64,000 nucleotides of DNA from JAJDIA01 sp031555735 (GCA_031555735.1 JAVBUE010000002.1:47806-111805); one strand, 5' to 3'. Positions 35,599-45,638 are shown, counted from the stretch's first letter. Numbers and translations: made by a program. Notes: generated by a model not told the origin, from the sequence alone.

Positions 35599-36771
35599 TT
35601 AACTATCCAGCTTATGCCGGTTGTACGACGGGCGGGTAAAGAAGATATAGACAACCAGGGAGAGCAGGCAACACCCGGCGCCGGTCAGATAAGCGGTAGC
35701 CAGGCTGAACCAGGAAGAGATGAAACCGGTAGTCAGCGTACCGATCCCCACACCCAGATCGAAAGAAGTAAGGTACGTGGAAGTAGCCGTTCCCCGCAGG
35801 TGGTGGGGAGCTACGTTGACAAACAAACACTGGAAGGCAGGCACACAAACACCGAAACTCAGTCCGATCGCCAGCGCGCAAACAAAGAAAGCCACCTGTA
35901 CGTGCCACAACGCAAACACCGCAAACGATACCGCCAGGCAGAAGATGGAACTGATCGCCACATGATGGATCTTCCCCCTGTCCACCAACCGTCCCGATAT
36001 CAGACGCGCCACACCTACCCCGCCTGCAAAGAAGATAAAGAAATAACCCGGATCAGGCACGTTGATCTCCCGCCCGTACAGGACGACAAAAGAGATAATC
36101 ATCCCGTACGGAATAGCCAACAGCATATAGGAAAGGGCGGCGGGCAAGGCTTTGACAAGGATAAATCGGTCGAGCGAAAAAGGCGGACGTTCCACCTTCT
36201 CACGCTTCGGGTATTGGATCATCCCCACGGAGAACACCCCGGCGACCGCCAGCAACAGGCTCACCGCCACTAACGGGTGGAAGCCGTGGGCATTATAAAA
36301 AGCGACGGCGAATAAAGGGGCGAGCGACATCGAGAGGTTGACCGTCAGTCCGTAATACCCCATCCCCTCACCTCTTCGTTGCGAAGGGATCACGTCGATG
36401 GCGATCGTATTACCCGCCACCGAAGTAAGCCCCATGAAACCACCCTGGAGAAAACGCACACCCATCACCGTCAGTACACTCGCCGCAAAGAAATAACCGC
36501 CGAACATCGCGGCAAACAGGATGAACGACAACAGATACAACGGCTTTCGTGAAAACACATCCACTATATATCCGGAGAACGGACGGACGCACAACAGCCC
36601 GATCGTATAGCTCGACAAGGCAATCCCTACCTTCGACGTATCTATACCTAACTCTTCCACCAGATAGACCGGCATCGTAGGCATCAACATATAAAAGGAT
36701 ATATTCATCAGGAAGTATGATACACAACACTGAATGAAGTTCTTATTCCAAAGTACCGGTTTATTCCCCAT
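35599..36771 (-). CDS. MFS transporter, drug-exporter type
   Basis: 390 residues with about twelve hydrophobic helices and no extra domain. The loop after helix 2 (PFSGYIVDVFSRKPLYL) is the MFS signature A, Gly/Asp/Arg-rich variant. It probably expels small molecules by proton antiport; the substrate cannot be told. It lies 28 bp after the ABC-F gene on the same strand, so the two are likely cotranscribed, and both can relate to antibiotic tolerance. Confidence 0.88.
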   Translation of the reverse strand: MGNKPVLWNKNFIQCCVSYFLMNISFYMLMPTMPVYLVEELGIDTSKVGIALSSYTIGLLCVRPFSGYIVDVFSRKPLYLLSFILFAAMFGGYFFAASVLTVMGVRFLQGGFMGLTSVAGNTIAIDVIPSQRRGEGMGYYGLTVNLSMSLAPLFAVAFYNAHGFHPLVAVSLLLAVAGVFSVGMIQYPKREKVERPPFSLDRFILVKALPAALSYMLLAIPYGMIISFVVLYGREINVPDPGYFFIFFAGGVGVARLISGRLVDRGKIHHVAISSIFCLAVSFAVFALWHVQVAFFVCALAIGLSFGVCVPAFQCLFVNVAPHHLRGTATSTYLTSFDLGVGIGTLTTGFISSWFSLATAYLTGAGCCLLSLVVYIFFTRPSYNRHKLDS

Positions 36772-36799
36772 CTTATCTACTAACTACTCCTATACAACC

Positions 36800-38674
36800 T
36801 TACGCCAGTTCACTCAGTTCAAGCCACCGCATCGTTTTTTCATCGATCTCATCGATCACCTGCGCAATACGTGCCGATTGAGCCATCAGATCGTCGTTAG
36901 ACAATGTGCCGCTGCTCATGGCGGCTTCCAGGGCGGCCTTCTCCGCCTCGAGACGGGGAATATCCGCTTCCAACTGTTCAAACTCCCGCTGTTCCTTGAA
37001 AGAGAGCTTCTTTTTCGGTTCGGTGGCCGGGCGTTGGGGTTTTTCCGTGGCTACAGGCTGCCGGGCGGCTTCGGCTTCCTTTTCCTGCAAGAGTTGCACT
37101 TCCTGCCATTCGCGGTAGAGGGTATAGTTACCGGGGAAATCCTTGATATCGGCATCTCCGCGGAACACCAGCACATGATCTACCACCTTATCCATGAAAT
37201 AACGGTCGTGCGAGACCACGATCACACAGCCCTTGAACTGTTGCAGGTATTCTTCCAGCACGTTGAGGGTGACGATATCCAAGTCGTTCGTCGGTTCATC
37301 AAGTACCAGGAAGTTGGGGCTGCCCATCAGGACGGTACAGAGGTAGAGGCGGCGTTTCTCACCCCCGCTCAGTTTATAGACATAACTATGCTGCTTTTCC
37401 GGCGTGAAGAGGAAGTAGTTGAGGAACTGCGAGACACCCATCTTCCGTCCATCACCAAGATCGACAAATTCGGCGATATCCTGTACGACATCGATCACCT
37501 TCATCTGTTCGTCGAACTGCAGGCCGTCCTGGCTGTAATAACCGAAGCGGACGGTCTCGCCGATATCAAAATGGCCGCTGTCCGGCGCTACTTCGCCCAT
37601 CAGCATCTTGATAAAGGTGGACTTACCCGTACCGTTATTCCCCACCACGCCCAGTTTCTCATAGCGGGCGAAGGTATAATTGAAATCTTCCGTGATGCGT
37701 ATCCGATCGAAACATTTGGACACATGCACGGCATCAAATATCTTGGATCCGATATACGCCGCTTTCACATCGAGGTTCACCCGGGCGTTGTCACGCCGTT
37801 GTTTGGCCTGTTTCTCCAGTTCGTAAAAAGCGTCGATGCGGTATTTGGCTTTCGTACCCCGCGCCTGTGGCTGGCGGCGCATCCAGTCGAGTTCCTTCCG
37901 ATACAGGTTGTTGGCGCGTTCCACATCGGTATGGAACGCGTCGATCCGTTCCTGCCGCTTTTCCAGGTAATAGCTGTAGTTGCCTTTATAGGGGTACAAC
38001 TGCCCGTGGTCGATCTCAATGATCTCGTTGCATACCCGGTCGAGGAAGTAACGGTCGTGCGTCACCATCAGCAGGCTGATCGTGGAGCGGCTGAGGTAGC
38101 CCTCCAACCATTCGGTCATATCGAGGTCGAGGTGGTTGGTCGGCTCATCCAGGAGGATCAGTTCGGGTTCGTTGATCAGCACATTAGCGAGCGCCACCCG
38201 TTTCAGTTGGCCGCCCGACAGGGTTTCCACCTTCTGGTCGAAGTCTTTGATCTTGAGTTGGCCGAGGATCTGCTTGGCGCGTTGTTCATAATCCCACGCT
38301 TTCCGATGATCCATCTGCGCGAGGATCTCTTCCATGTGCGAAGCATCCCCCCCTGCCATCGCCGATTCATAGGCGGCGATCAGTCGCACGGTGTCGTTGG
38401 CGGCATGAAAACAGGCCTGCAACACGGTCAGCCCCGCCGGATAGGTCGGCGACTGTTCGAGATAGCCCACCCGCAGGTCGTTGCGGAACACCACCGAGCC
38501 ACTGTCGTAATCTTCTTTACCGGCGATGATGTTCAGCAGCGTGGTCTTGCCTGTCCCATTCTTTGCGATCAGTCCGATCTTCTGCCCCTGCGCCACCCCG
38601 AAGGTCATCTCTTCGAAGAGGACGGTATCACCAAAACTCTTTGTCAATTTATCAATCTGCAGGTAACTGACCAT
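36800..38674 (-). CDS. ABC-F family ATPase (Uup-like)
   Basis: 624 residues, no membrane segments. Two ABC domains, with Walker A GKNGTGKTT-like (residues about 38-46; reads AKNGTGKTT) and GNNGTGKST, signatures LSGGQ and LSGGE, and Walker B ILLDEPTN and LVLDEPTN. The linker is charged. A C-terminal coiled coil (about 555-624) rich in Glu/Lys/Ala is the ABC_tran_CTD seen in Uup. ABC-F proteins act on ribosomes or, for Uup, on branched DNA intermediates. Transcribed from a divergent promoter region shared with nhaD. Confidence 0.93.
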   Translation of the reverse strand: MVSYLQIDKLTKSFGDTVLFEEMTFGVAQGQKIGLIAKNGTGKTTLLNIIAGKEDYDSGSVVFRNDLRVGYLEQSPTYPAGLTVLQACFHAANDTVRLIAAYESAMAGGDASHMEEILAQMDHRKAWDYEQRAKQILGQLKIKDFDQKVETLSGGQLKRVALANVLINEPELILLDEPTNHLDLDMTEWLEGYLSRSTISLLMVTHDRYFLDRVCNEIIEIDHGQLYPYKGNYSYYLEKRQERIDAFHTDVERANNLYRKELDWMRRQPQARGTKAKYRIDAFYELEKQAKQRRDNARVNLDVKAAYIGSKIFDAVHVSKCFDRIRITEDFNYTFARYEKLGVVGNNGTGKSTFIKMLMGEVAPDSGHFDIGETVRFGYYSQDGLQFDEQMKVIDVVQDIAEFVDLGDGRKMGVSQFLNYFLFTPEKQHSYVYKLSGGEKRRLYLCTVLMGSPNFLVLDEPTNDLDIVTLNVLEEYLQQFKGCVIVVSHDRYFMDKVVDHVLVFRGDADIKDFPGNYTLYREWQEVQLLQEKEAEAARQPVATEKPQRPATEPKKKLSFKEQREFEQLEADIPRLEAEKAALEAAMSSGTLSNDDLMAQSARIAQVIDEIDEKTMRWLELSELA

Positions 38675-38708
38675 ATCCTTTCTTCCTTTCTTTCTTCGTT
38701 TTGGAAGG

Positions 38709-38716
38709 CAAAGGTA
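38709..38716 (-). promoter_or_regulatory. -7 promoter element for the ABC-F gene
   Basis: TACCTTTG on the minus strand, 34 bp before the start at 38674. Confidence 0.55.
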
Positions 38717-38802
38717 GGCAAATGGGGGCGAAGAAGGTAAAAAAACAGGCGGGAAGTTTCGTAAAAAACGACAAACAGCCTCACAGTATGCGTGATAATA
38801 CC

Positions 38803-38810
38803 TACCTTTG
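38803..38810 (+). promoter_or_regulatory. -7 promoter element for nhaD-murKQ
   Basis: TACCTTTG on the plus strand, 37 bp before the nhaD start; mirror of the divergent ABC-F element. Confidence 0.55.
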
Positions 38811-38847
38811 CCCTGTTTTGAAACTCATTTAAAAAGAAAAGACCGTC

Positions 38848-40278
38848 ATGTTGACAGTAATGATTCTTGTATTCCTGGCCGGTTACCTGTTGATCGCCCT
38901 CGAACACCCGATCCGAATTAACAAAGCGGGGACAGCGTTGCTTACCGGAACGATTCTCTGGGTTATTTACACGCTCATTGCGCACGACTACATCCCGACC
39001 GTCTCCGCAGAAGCCTTCCGCCTCTACCTGGAAGCCAATCCGGTGATGAAATCCCTTCCGTTTGTTGACCAATGTTTCCACTTCGTCGTTGAACACCAGG
39101 TACTGGAAACGATCGGAGAGATCTGCGAGACGCTGATCTTCCTTGTCGGAGCGATGGTTACAGTGGAGCTGATCGACTCCCACGGGGGCTTCATGTTCAT
39201 CATCAACCGGATCACTACGCACAATAAGCGGAAACTACTGGCGCTGATCGCCTTCATTACCTTCTTCATGTCGGCCATATTGGATAACCTGACGACTTCC
39301 ATCGTCATGATCATGCTGATCCGCAAGTTGCTCGGCAACTATAAGGAACGGTGGGTATTCGGCAGTATCATCATCATTGCCGCCAATAGCGGGGGGGCCT
39401 GGTCGCCTATCGGTGATGTGACCACCATTATGTTATGGGTACGGGGGAATATATCCACATCGGCCACCATTCCCCACCTGATCCTGCCGAGCATCGTCTC
39501 GGCATTGATACCGATATTGCTCATCCTGCCCCGTTTGCATGGTTTGATCACCCCGCCCAATGCATTTGCACACGACGACAACGAGTTGTTACTGAAAGAA
39601 TTGCCCAATAAGGACAAACTATCTATCCTCATCCTTGGCGTAGCCTGCCTGTTGTTCGTGCCCGTCTTTAAGACGGTCACACACCTGCCTCCGTTCATGG
39701 GTATCCTCATGGGGGTAGGCCTGCTGTGGGTATATACCGAAATCATGTATAAACGCAGCACGATGGAAGAAAGTATGAAACTGCGCCTGTCGAAAGTAGT
39801 ACAACGCATCGACGCGCCCACCCTGATGTTCTTCCTCGGTATCCTGCTGGCAGTGGATGCGCTCCGGTGTAGCGGTATCCTGGGAAGTTTCTCTACCTGG
39901 ATGGATGATACGATTGGGAATGTATATGCGGTCAACCTTGTCATCGGAGCCATGTCGGCCATCGTCGATAATGTTCCGCTGGTGGCCGGCGCCATCGGCA
40001 TGTACCCCATAGCCAATGAAGCCATGGTATCCGCCGCAGCCGATCCCACTTATATGGCCCACTTCATGCAAGATGGCGCTTTCTGGCAATTTCTGGCTTA
40101 TTGCGCCGGTGTGGGCGGTAGCATGCTGATTATCGGATCGGCAGCGGGTGTAGTGGTGATGGGACTGGAACGGATCAACTTCATCTGGTACCTGAAACAT
40201 ATTTCTTGGATCGCCGCCGTCGGATACTTTGCCGGCGCTGCCGTCTATCTGTTGCAGGAATACCTGCTGGCGCTCTAA
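38848..40278 (+). CDS. nhaD: Na+/H+ antiporter, NhaD family
   Basis: 476 residues with about twelve or thirteen hydrophobic helices, of the ion-transporter superfamily. The segments ILDNLTTSIVM and ANSGGAWSPIGDVTTIM are typical of NhaD, and AIVDNVPLVAGAIG is the second half-repeat. It expels Na+ (or Li+) in exchange for protons at the inner membrane. It is the first gene of a tight run with a sugar kinase (18 bp gap) and murQ (3 bp gap). No terminator between them, so a joint transcript is likely. Confidence 0.92.
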   Translation: MLTVMILVFLAGYLLIALEHPIRINKAGTALLTGTILWVIYTLIAHDYIPTVSAEAFRLYLEANPVMKSLPFVDQCFHFVVEHQVLETIGEICETLIFLVGAMVTVELIDSHGGFMFIINRITTHNKRKLLALIAFITFFMSAILDNLTTSIVMIMLIRKLLGNYKERWVFGSIIIIAANSGGAWSPIGDVTTIMLWVRGNISTSATIPHLILPSIVSALIPILLILPRLHGLITPPNAFAHDDNELLLKELPNKDKLSILILGVACLLFVPVFKTVTHLPPFMGILMGVGLLWVYTEIMYKRSTMEESMKLRLSKVVQRIDAPTLMFFLGILLAVDALRCSGILGSFSTWMDDTIGNVYAVNLVIGAMSAIVDNVPLVAGAIGMYPIANEAMVSAAADPTYMAHFMQDGAFWQFLAYCAGVGGSMLIIGSAAGVVVMGLERINFIWYLKHISWIAAVGYFAGAAVYLLQEYLLAL

Positions 40279-40296
40279 ATTTCCATTTCATATCCG

Positions 40297-41142
40297 ATGA
40301 TCCTTATCGCAGACAGCGGCTCCACCAAAACCGAATGGTGTGTATCACAGGACGGGATACCTGTCCGGCAGATCCGGACAAACGGTACCAATCCCTATTT
40401 CCAGTCGGCAGCGGAGATCGAAGCGGAGTTGGATCGTGTATTGCTGCCTGCCATCGGCGACCTGCCGGTGGAAGCGGTCTTTTTCTATGGAGCCGGTTGT
40501 GCTTTTCCGGAACAACACAAACTCATTTCCGATTGCATACAAGCCCACATACCTGTTGTTGTAGAGGTGTATAGTGACTTGACGGGCGCCGCCCGCGCCC
40601 TGCTCGGCAGGGAAAGAGGCATCGCCTGTATCCTGGGTACAGGCTCTAACTCCTGCCTGTACGACGGGAAGGAGATCATCCAACAAACACCGGCGCTGGG
40701 TTATATCCTGGGCGACGAAGGAAGTGGCGCCGTACTGGGACGACTGCTGGTGGGCGATTGCCTGAAGAAACAATTCCCCCGGCACCTGGCCGATGCCTTT
40801 CTGGAACGTTACCAACTGACACAGGCCGATATCCTCGAACGGGTCTATCGGCAGCCTTTCCCCAACCGCTTCCTCGCCTCGCTGGTTCCCTTCCTGCACG
40901 AACACCTGGAGGAAGAAGCCGTTTACCGGCTGGTGTACAATAGTTTCTGCCAGTTCTTTATCCGCAACCTTCTTCCGTATGCCGATGCACGGACGTATGC
41001 GGTGGGCTTCACCGGCTCGGTCGCCTGGTATTTCCGCGACGTGCTCAGGGATGCCGCCCGTTCGCAGGGATTCCGCACAGGCGTTATCCTGCAGTCGCCG
41101 ATGGAAGGATTGCTCCGGTATCATCAACTTAACACACGCTGA
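40297..41142 (+). CDS. murK: BadF/BadG-type sugar kinase, probable N-acetylmuramic acid kinase
   Basis: 281 residues of the ASKHA kinase fold: phosphate-1 loop DSGSTKT (6-12), phosphate-2 loop LGTGSNSC and a GDEGSG segment that closes on the sugar. This is the BadF/BadG/BcrA/N-acetylglucosamine-kinase family. Because murQ follows 3 bp on, the substrate is probably MurNAc (giving MurNAc-6-phosphate), as for the Tannerella MurK. GlcNAc is an alternative, since related kinases accept it. No transporter for MurNAc is in the cluster. Confidence 0.8.
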   Translation: MILIADSGSTKTEWCVSQDGIPVRQIRTNGTNPYFQSAAEIEAELDRVLLPAIGDLPVEAVFFYGAGCAFPEQHKLISDCIQAHIPVVVEVYSDLTGAARALLGRERGIACILGTGSNSCLYDGKEIIQQTPALGYILGDEGSGAVLGRLLVGDCLKKQFPRHLADAFLERYQLTQADILERVYRQPFPNRFLASLVPFLHEHLEEEAVYRLVYNSFCQFFIRNLLPYADARTYAVGFTGSVAWYFRDVLRDAARSQGFRTGVILQSPMEGLLRYHQLNTR

Positions 41143-41145
41143 ACA

Positions 41146-41976
41146 ATGGCTTTTATCAAGATCACCGAAACAGAATCACCTTATCGCGACCTCGAACAGA
41201 TGCCGGTACACGAACTGCTGGAGAAGATCAACCAGGAAGATCAGAAAGTAGCCCTTGCCGTACAGCAGGAACTGCCGAAGATCGAAGAGTTGGTCAGCCT
41301 CATCCTCGAACGGATGAAGCAGGGAGGCCGGATCTTTTACCTCGGCGCGGGCACCAGCGGACGGCTGGGTGTGCTCGACGCCTCGGAAGTACCGCCAACC
41401 TACGGAATGCCCGACACGCTGGTGATCGGCCTGATCGCCGGTGGCGATACCGCCCTGCGCCATCCGGTGGAGGCGGCCGAAGACAATGAGACCAAAGGTT
41501 GGGAAGAGCTGGAGGCACGGCAGATCAACGACACCGACACCGTGATCGGTATCGCCGCCTCGGGCACCACCCCTTATGTGATCGGCGCCTTGCGCGAAGC
41601 CCGCAAGCGGGGTATCCTGACGGCATCTATCGCCTGCAATCCCGATTCTCCGATGGCAGAGGCGGCGGATATCGCCATCGAGCCGTTGGTAGGGCCGGAG
41701 TTTGTGACCGGCAGCACGCGGATGAAGAGCGGGACGGCACAGAAAATGGTGCTCAACATGATCACCACCTCCGTCATGATCAAGCTTGGACGCGTGCAAG
41801 GCAACCGGATGGTCAACATGCAGCTTACCAACCTGAAACTGATCGACCGGGGTACACGGATGATCATGGACGAGCTCCGCCTGGATTATGAACAGGCAAA
41901 GCAATTGTTGCTGTTGCATGGCTCCGTACGCGAAGCCGTCGATTCCTATCATCGCCAATGGCGATTAAATCAGTAG
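41146..41976 (+). CDS. murQ: N-acetylmuramic acid 6-phosphate etherase
   Basis: 276 residues with a SIS domain. MurQ cleaves the lactyl ether of MurNAc-6-phosphate to GlcNAc-6-phosphate and D-lactate in cell-wall recycling. GAGTSGRLG binds the phosphate, DASEVPPTYG follows with the conserved Glu, and TRMKSGTAQKMVLNM is the C-terminal family hallmark. Length is normal. It is the last gene of the nhaD operon. Confidence 0.95.
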   Translation: MAFIKITETESPYRDLEQMPVHELLEKINQEDQKVALAVQQELPKIEELVSLILERMKQGGRIFYLGAGTSGRLGVLDASEVPPTYGMPDTLVIGLIAGGDTALRHPVEAAEDNETKGWEELEARQINDTDTVIGIAASGTTPYVIGALREARKRGILTASIACNPDSPMAEAADIAIEPLVGPEFVTGSTRMKSGTAQKMVLNMITTSVMIKLGRVQGNRMVNMQLTNLKLIDRGTRMIMDELRLDYEQAKQLLLLHGSVREAVDSYHRQWRLNQ

Positions 41977-42005
41977 CGAACAGTGACACTCCAGGATGTT
42001 TTTCC

Positions 42006-42013
42006 TATCTTTG
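42006..42013 (+). promoter_or_regulatory. -7 promoter element for the 212-aa gene
   Basis: TATCTTTG, 32 bp before the start at 42046, so that gene is independent of murQ. Confidence 0.55.
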
Positions 42014-42045
42014 CCTCCCGTTAAACCATACAAAAACAGATAGAG

Positions 42046-42684
42046 ATGAGTATATTCTCCGCATTATTCGGTAAAAAGAAAAGCGAAACAGAAGGTCCGG
42101 GCGAAGGCTCGGTGGAAGAGTTTATCATGTTGATCCGTGTGTATTATCAGGGAGTCATGGCGAGCAACCTGGGTATCACCAACCTACAGATGTTGCCCGA
42201 CCTGGCGCTGTTCAAGCGCATGCTGAAGATCCCGACGCAGAACAACAAACTTGGCGTGGCCGAAAAATCGCGCGTACGTAAGATATTGATCCAGGACTAC
42301 GGCCTGAACGACGAGTTCTTCCGGGAAATCGACGCCTCCGTCAAGAAGAACTGCAAGACCCAGCAACATGTACAAAGCTACTTCTTCCAGTTCCAGGGTT
42401 TCTGCAACGACCTGTTCACCCAACTGGAAAGCCTGATGGGATTGAAGTTCCGTTTCTCTATCCTGGTGAAGAAACTGCTGCGCGCCCAGACCGAAAAGAC
42501 CGTCCACGAGATCATGACCAAGCAGGAATGGAAAGAGGTAAAAGACCAGAAAGCCGCCTGGGCGATCCGTAAATACGCTGAAACACTCGGCTTCTCCGAA
42601 CAATGGATCACCGACCTCATCTACAACATCGTCCTCCTCGCCCGCAAAGCCTCCAAACAATCCGGGAATAAACAGGAAAAGTAA
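42046..42684 (+). CDS. conserved-looking cytoplasmic protein of unknown function
   Basis: 212 residues, no signal peptide, helical throughout and rich in Lys/Gln/Phe, with a charged tail (KQSGNKQEK). No motif recognised. It starts MSIFSALFGKKK, an amphipathic N-terminus that could touch the membrane. It has its own promoter element and ends before a strong two-way terminator, so it is a single-gene unit. Confidence 0.7.
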   Translation: MSIFSALFGKKKSETEGPGEGSVEEFIMLIRVYYQGVMASNLGITNLQMLPDLALFKRMLKIPTQNNKLGVAEKSRVRKILIQDYGLNDEFFREIDASVKKNCKTQQHVQSYFFQFQGFCNDLFTQLESLMGLKFRFSILVKKLLRAQTEKTVHEIMTKQEWKEVKDQKAAWAIRKYAETLGFSEQWITDLIYNIVLLARKASKQSGNKQEK

Positions 42685-42718
42685 GAAGCTTCGGCAAATT
42701 GAATCGGATGAAACAAGG

Positions 42719-42763
42719 AAATCGAGTAGGAGGAAACAAAAGCAGTTTCCTCCTACTCGATTT
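42719..42763. terminator. bidirectional terminator
   Basis: A perfect 19-bp stem (42719-42737 and 42745-42763; AAATCGAGTAGG core) with a 7-nt loop, A-rich on the left and T-rich on the right. It serves the rightward 212-aa gene and the leftward TonB-dependent receptor gene, whose stop is at 42795. Confidence 0.85.
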
Positions 42764-42794
42764 CAGGCAGATGCGGGGAAAGCCCGGGAGGGTA

Positions 42795-45599
42795 TTAAAA
42801 ATCGATGTTCATCTGCATTACATAAGTACGCGGGGCCGCTACATCCATGGGGCGGGCGCTGTATTCGGTATTTAAGAGATTGTTGATCAACACCTGCATC
42901 CGCACCACTTTCGACAGCTTGACACCCATCCGCAGGTCGGCGGCAAAATAGCCCGTATTCTGATCGATCCAGTAATCGTGCAAGTCGCCGAACATCATAC
43001 CGCGGACATAGTCCATCAGGTTCGGCCGTGCTTTGGTCCGTTCGTCCACAAAGAAATAATCCACGGCCAGCACCTTGCTCTTCCAGGCCAGGTTGGTACC
43101 GATGCTCCAACGTTTCCATTCGTAATCGAATACCCCCTTGAACGAATGTTTCTGCCGGTATTTCAAATACTTGGAGTCGTTGGATTTGGAGCGCATGGCG
43201 AGGATATCCGTATCCGCTTCTTCCATCGCGTTGCGGGCGTCGTTGTCAAGGTCGATCGGTTCGGTATAAACATACCCCAGGTTGAAAGTCAGCTTCGACT
43301 CCGGTGTAAACTCATACATCCCCATGACGGATGCATCCACCCCGTATATCTCCGCGCGTCCCACGTTGTTGAACTGCGCGCCGATACCCAGACCGTTTCC
43401 TCCCTGGATGGCGGCGATGATATCATCCAGGCCGGTGAGGTAATCGAACGTTTTCTTATCAAAGAGGCCGATCCGGAATTCGATCATATCGTCGTAATGG
43501 GTATAGAAACCTGCAAGGTCCACGAACCCTTTCAGTCCCCCGATCTTATAACCCTGTTTGAATCCGATCTCGGCATTGTAGCCCCGCTCGGCTTTCAGGT
43601 TGGCATTCGGATAAGCGCCGATACCACCAATATCCTTCAGCACATATTTCTCCACCACCGACGGATAGCGGTAACCCTGCCCGAAAGAAGCGCGGAGGAA
43701 GCTGTATTCCGCCAGTTCATAGTTCAATCCTCCCCGGAAAACCGGTTTAAAAGGCATGGAAACGCCGAAGATATCCGTCTCGGCTTCGCGGTAATGCTCG
43801 TCCACCCGGTAGTATTCCATCCGGACACCGGCCGATACGTTGAGGCGGTCGAAAAACTTATGGTCGTACTGCATGAACAGTCCGATATTGTCGCTCCGGT
43901 GCTGTCCGGTCACTTTCGAGTCGGCATAAACATGCTCGTAGGTCGTACCGGCGGTGAGTTGCGCGTTCGTATATTTCTTGCTGAACTGGTAGTCCACATA
44001 ATACGAAGTAGTATAATCGGTCGGCGGAGTCACCGTTTTCGGTTCCCCAAGGATATTGTTCACCGCCCAGGGAATGAGTTCATCTGTCGTGGTCGGTATC
44101 GGCGTATGCCCCATCACCCACGAGATCATATCCATATAATCGGCGGGTTTGGCGGTGGGGAAATACCGGTTACCCAGGTTTTCGATCTCCTTCACGATAC
44201 CGGCATAATCCCCGTTCAACACGTTGGGCAGGTAAGGCAAGGCGATGGGGAGCAGCTTCGTTTGCCAGTTCTGTACCAGATCAGCTACTTCATTGATATC
44301 GCCATAATTGAATCCCATGTTATCCACAATATCCAACACCGATTTATCGCTCGACCCTTTGACGATCTGGTTGCCCTGCCGGTATATGCGGCTCTTCAAC
44401 TTATGCGAGGTATTGTTGTTGATATTGGTATAGTTGAGGAAGGGAGTGATGTCGAACATATTCGCCTGCCGTCCCATATTTCCCATCGACGACTGCACAT
44501 AGGCCTCTTCCGGCGAACGCCAGATAAAGAACCCCGCATAATCATTGGCGAGGAAGTTGAGGTTCAGCCCGTAGTTCAACCCATACACCCGCGGGTCGTG
44601 ATAGGTGAGGTTGCCGCCTATCCGCAACCGGTTCGTGTAATTCCCCGTCCGGTACCCTTCGTCGGTGAAATAGTTGATCCCTGCCGTCAAGTCCAGGTTA
44701 CCGATCCGCCGGCTGTGCGATACATCGATACCGTCATAGATCGGATTCTTGATACTCTGGAGCAGGCTACGTCGTCCGAGCGGTGTAACAGGATATTTAC
44801 CATCCTTCCAGAAGCTCTGGTCCCACCAGATATAACTGTCTTTATCGGGGTTTCCATAGATTCCGAGATAAGTCTTGATGCTCGTTGTCGGTTCTAACGC
44901 AGGGCGTTTGGTACGTACATTGATCAGGCCGTTCAGGGCCGACGAGCCGTAGAGCACCGAAGAGGCGCCTTTGATCACTTCGATCTGATCGACGTTTTCC
45001 ATCGGCACCACGTTCCAGTTGATTTCTCCCGACGCAGGAGTGAGGACGGAGAGGCCATCCACCATGATCAGCGAGCGGCTGCCTACGCCATACGTCCATC
45101 CGCTGCCGCTCCGGATACTGGGTTGGCGGTCGGTGATCTCCACGCCGGGGATCGTCTTCAGCGCCGCCGTCAGATCGGTAGGCGCCTGCCGGGTGATATC
45201 ACCGGCTTTCAACAGTTCCATCGACACGGTGATATCGCTTAGTTTCTGCTCGTACCGGCCGACGCTGACCACCACCTCATCCATCAGTCCGGCTTCCAGC
45301 TTCAGATACACATTTACAGTACGCGTCTGGTTGCGGTTGACCACCACCGGTATATGCTGCGTTTCAAAACCGAGGAAGCTGTAGCTGATCGTCACGCTAC
45401 CGGCAGGCACATTCAGTTCGTACGAACCGTCGGCATTGGTAACCGTGCCCTGCAAGCCGGTTGCATCCTTATAATATATATTCACACCGGGTAACGACTC
45501 CTGCGTCGATTCATCATACACAAATCCTTTCACTTGTTGAGAATTAGCAAATTGCGCCAAACACAAAAAAAGGAAAGTCAACTTAATAATGCCTTTCAT
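42795..45599 (-). CDS. TonB-dependent outer-membrane receptor
   Basis: 934 residues: signal peptide (1-20), CarboxypepD_reg-like domain (about 22-112), plug starting at about 118 (LMDEVVVSVGRYEQKLSD) with the plug core around IEVIKGASSVLYGSSALNG, and a long barrel ending in MQMNIDF. The loops are long for this class. No SusD partner, so a cobalamin-, heme-, siderophore- or peptide-type ligand is possible; nothing nearby decides. Its own promoter element lies 40 bp upstream; it is not in the sprA transcript. Confidence 0.92.
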   Translation of the reverse strand: MKGIIKLTFLFLCLAQFANSQQVKGFVYDESTQESLPGVNIYYKDATGLQGTVTNADGSYELNVPAGSVTISYSFLGFETQHIPVVVNRNQTRTVNVYLKLEAGLMDEVVVSVGRYEQKLSDITVSMELLKAGDITRQAPTDLTAALKTIPGVEITDRQPSIRSGSGWTYGVGSRSLIMVDGLSVLTPASGEINWNVVPMENVDQIEVIKGASSVLYGSSALNGLINVRTKRPALEPTTSIKTYLGIYGNPDKDSYIWWDQSFWKDGKYPVTPLGRRSLLQSIKNPIYDGIDVSHSRRIGNLDLTAGINYFTDEGYRTGNYTNRLRIGGNLTYHDPRVYGLNYGLNLNFLANDYAGFFIWRSPEEAYVQSSMGNMGRQANMFDITPFLNYTNINNNTSHKLKSRIYRQGNQIVKGSSDKSVLDIVDNMGFNYGDINEVADLVQNWQTKLLPIALPYLPNVLNGDYAGIVKEIENLGNRYFPTAKPADYMDMISWVMGHTPIPTTTDELIPWAVNNILGEPKTVTPPTDYTTSYYVDYQFSKKYTNAQLTAGTTYEHVYADSKVTGQHRSDNIGLFMQYDHKFFDRLNVSAGVRMEYYRVDEHYREAETDIFGVSMPFKPVFRGGLNYELAEYSFLRASFGQGYRYPSVVEKYVLKDIGGIGAYPNANLKAERGYNAEIGFKQGYKIGGLKGFVDLAGFYTHYDDMIEFRIGLFDKKTFDYLTGLDDIIAAIQGGNGLGIGAQFNNVGRAEIYGVDASVMGMYEFTPESKLTFNLGYVYTEPIDLDNDARNAMEEADTDILAMRSKSNDSKYLKYRQKHSFKGVFDYEWKRWSIGTNLAWKSKVLAVDYFFVDERTKARPNLMDYVRGMMFGDLHDYWIDQNTGYFAADLRMGVKLSKVVRMQVLINNLLNTEYSARPMDVAAPRTYVMQMNIDF

Positions 45600-45638
45600 A
45601 TCTATCCATTTTTTAAATAATACCTATCGAGAACTACG

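Noticed and set aside
36734..38740. 668-codon open frame antisense to the ABC-F gene
   Set aside because: It mirrors a well-supported gene, has His/Val-rich composition typical of an antisense reading, and shows no motif.
42978..44897. 639-codon open frame antisense to the TonB-dependent receptor
   Set aside because: Same reason: the opposite strand encodes a clear full-length receptor.
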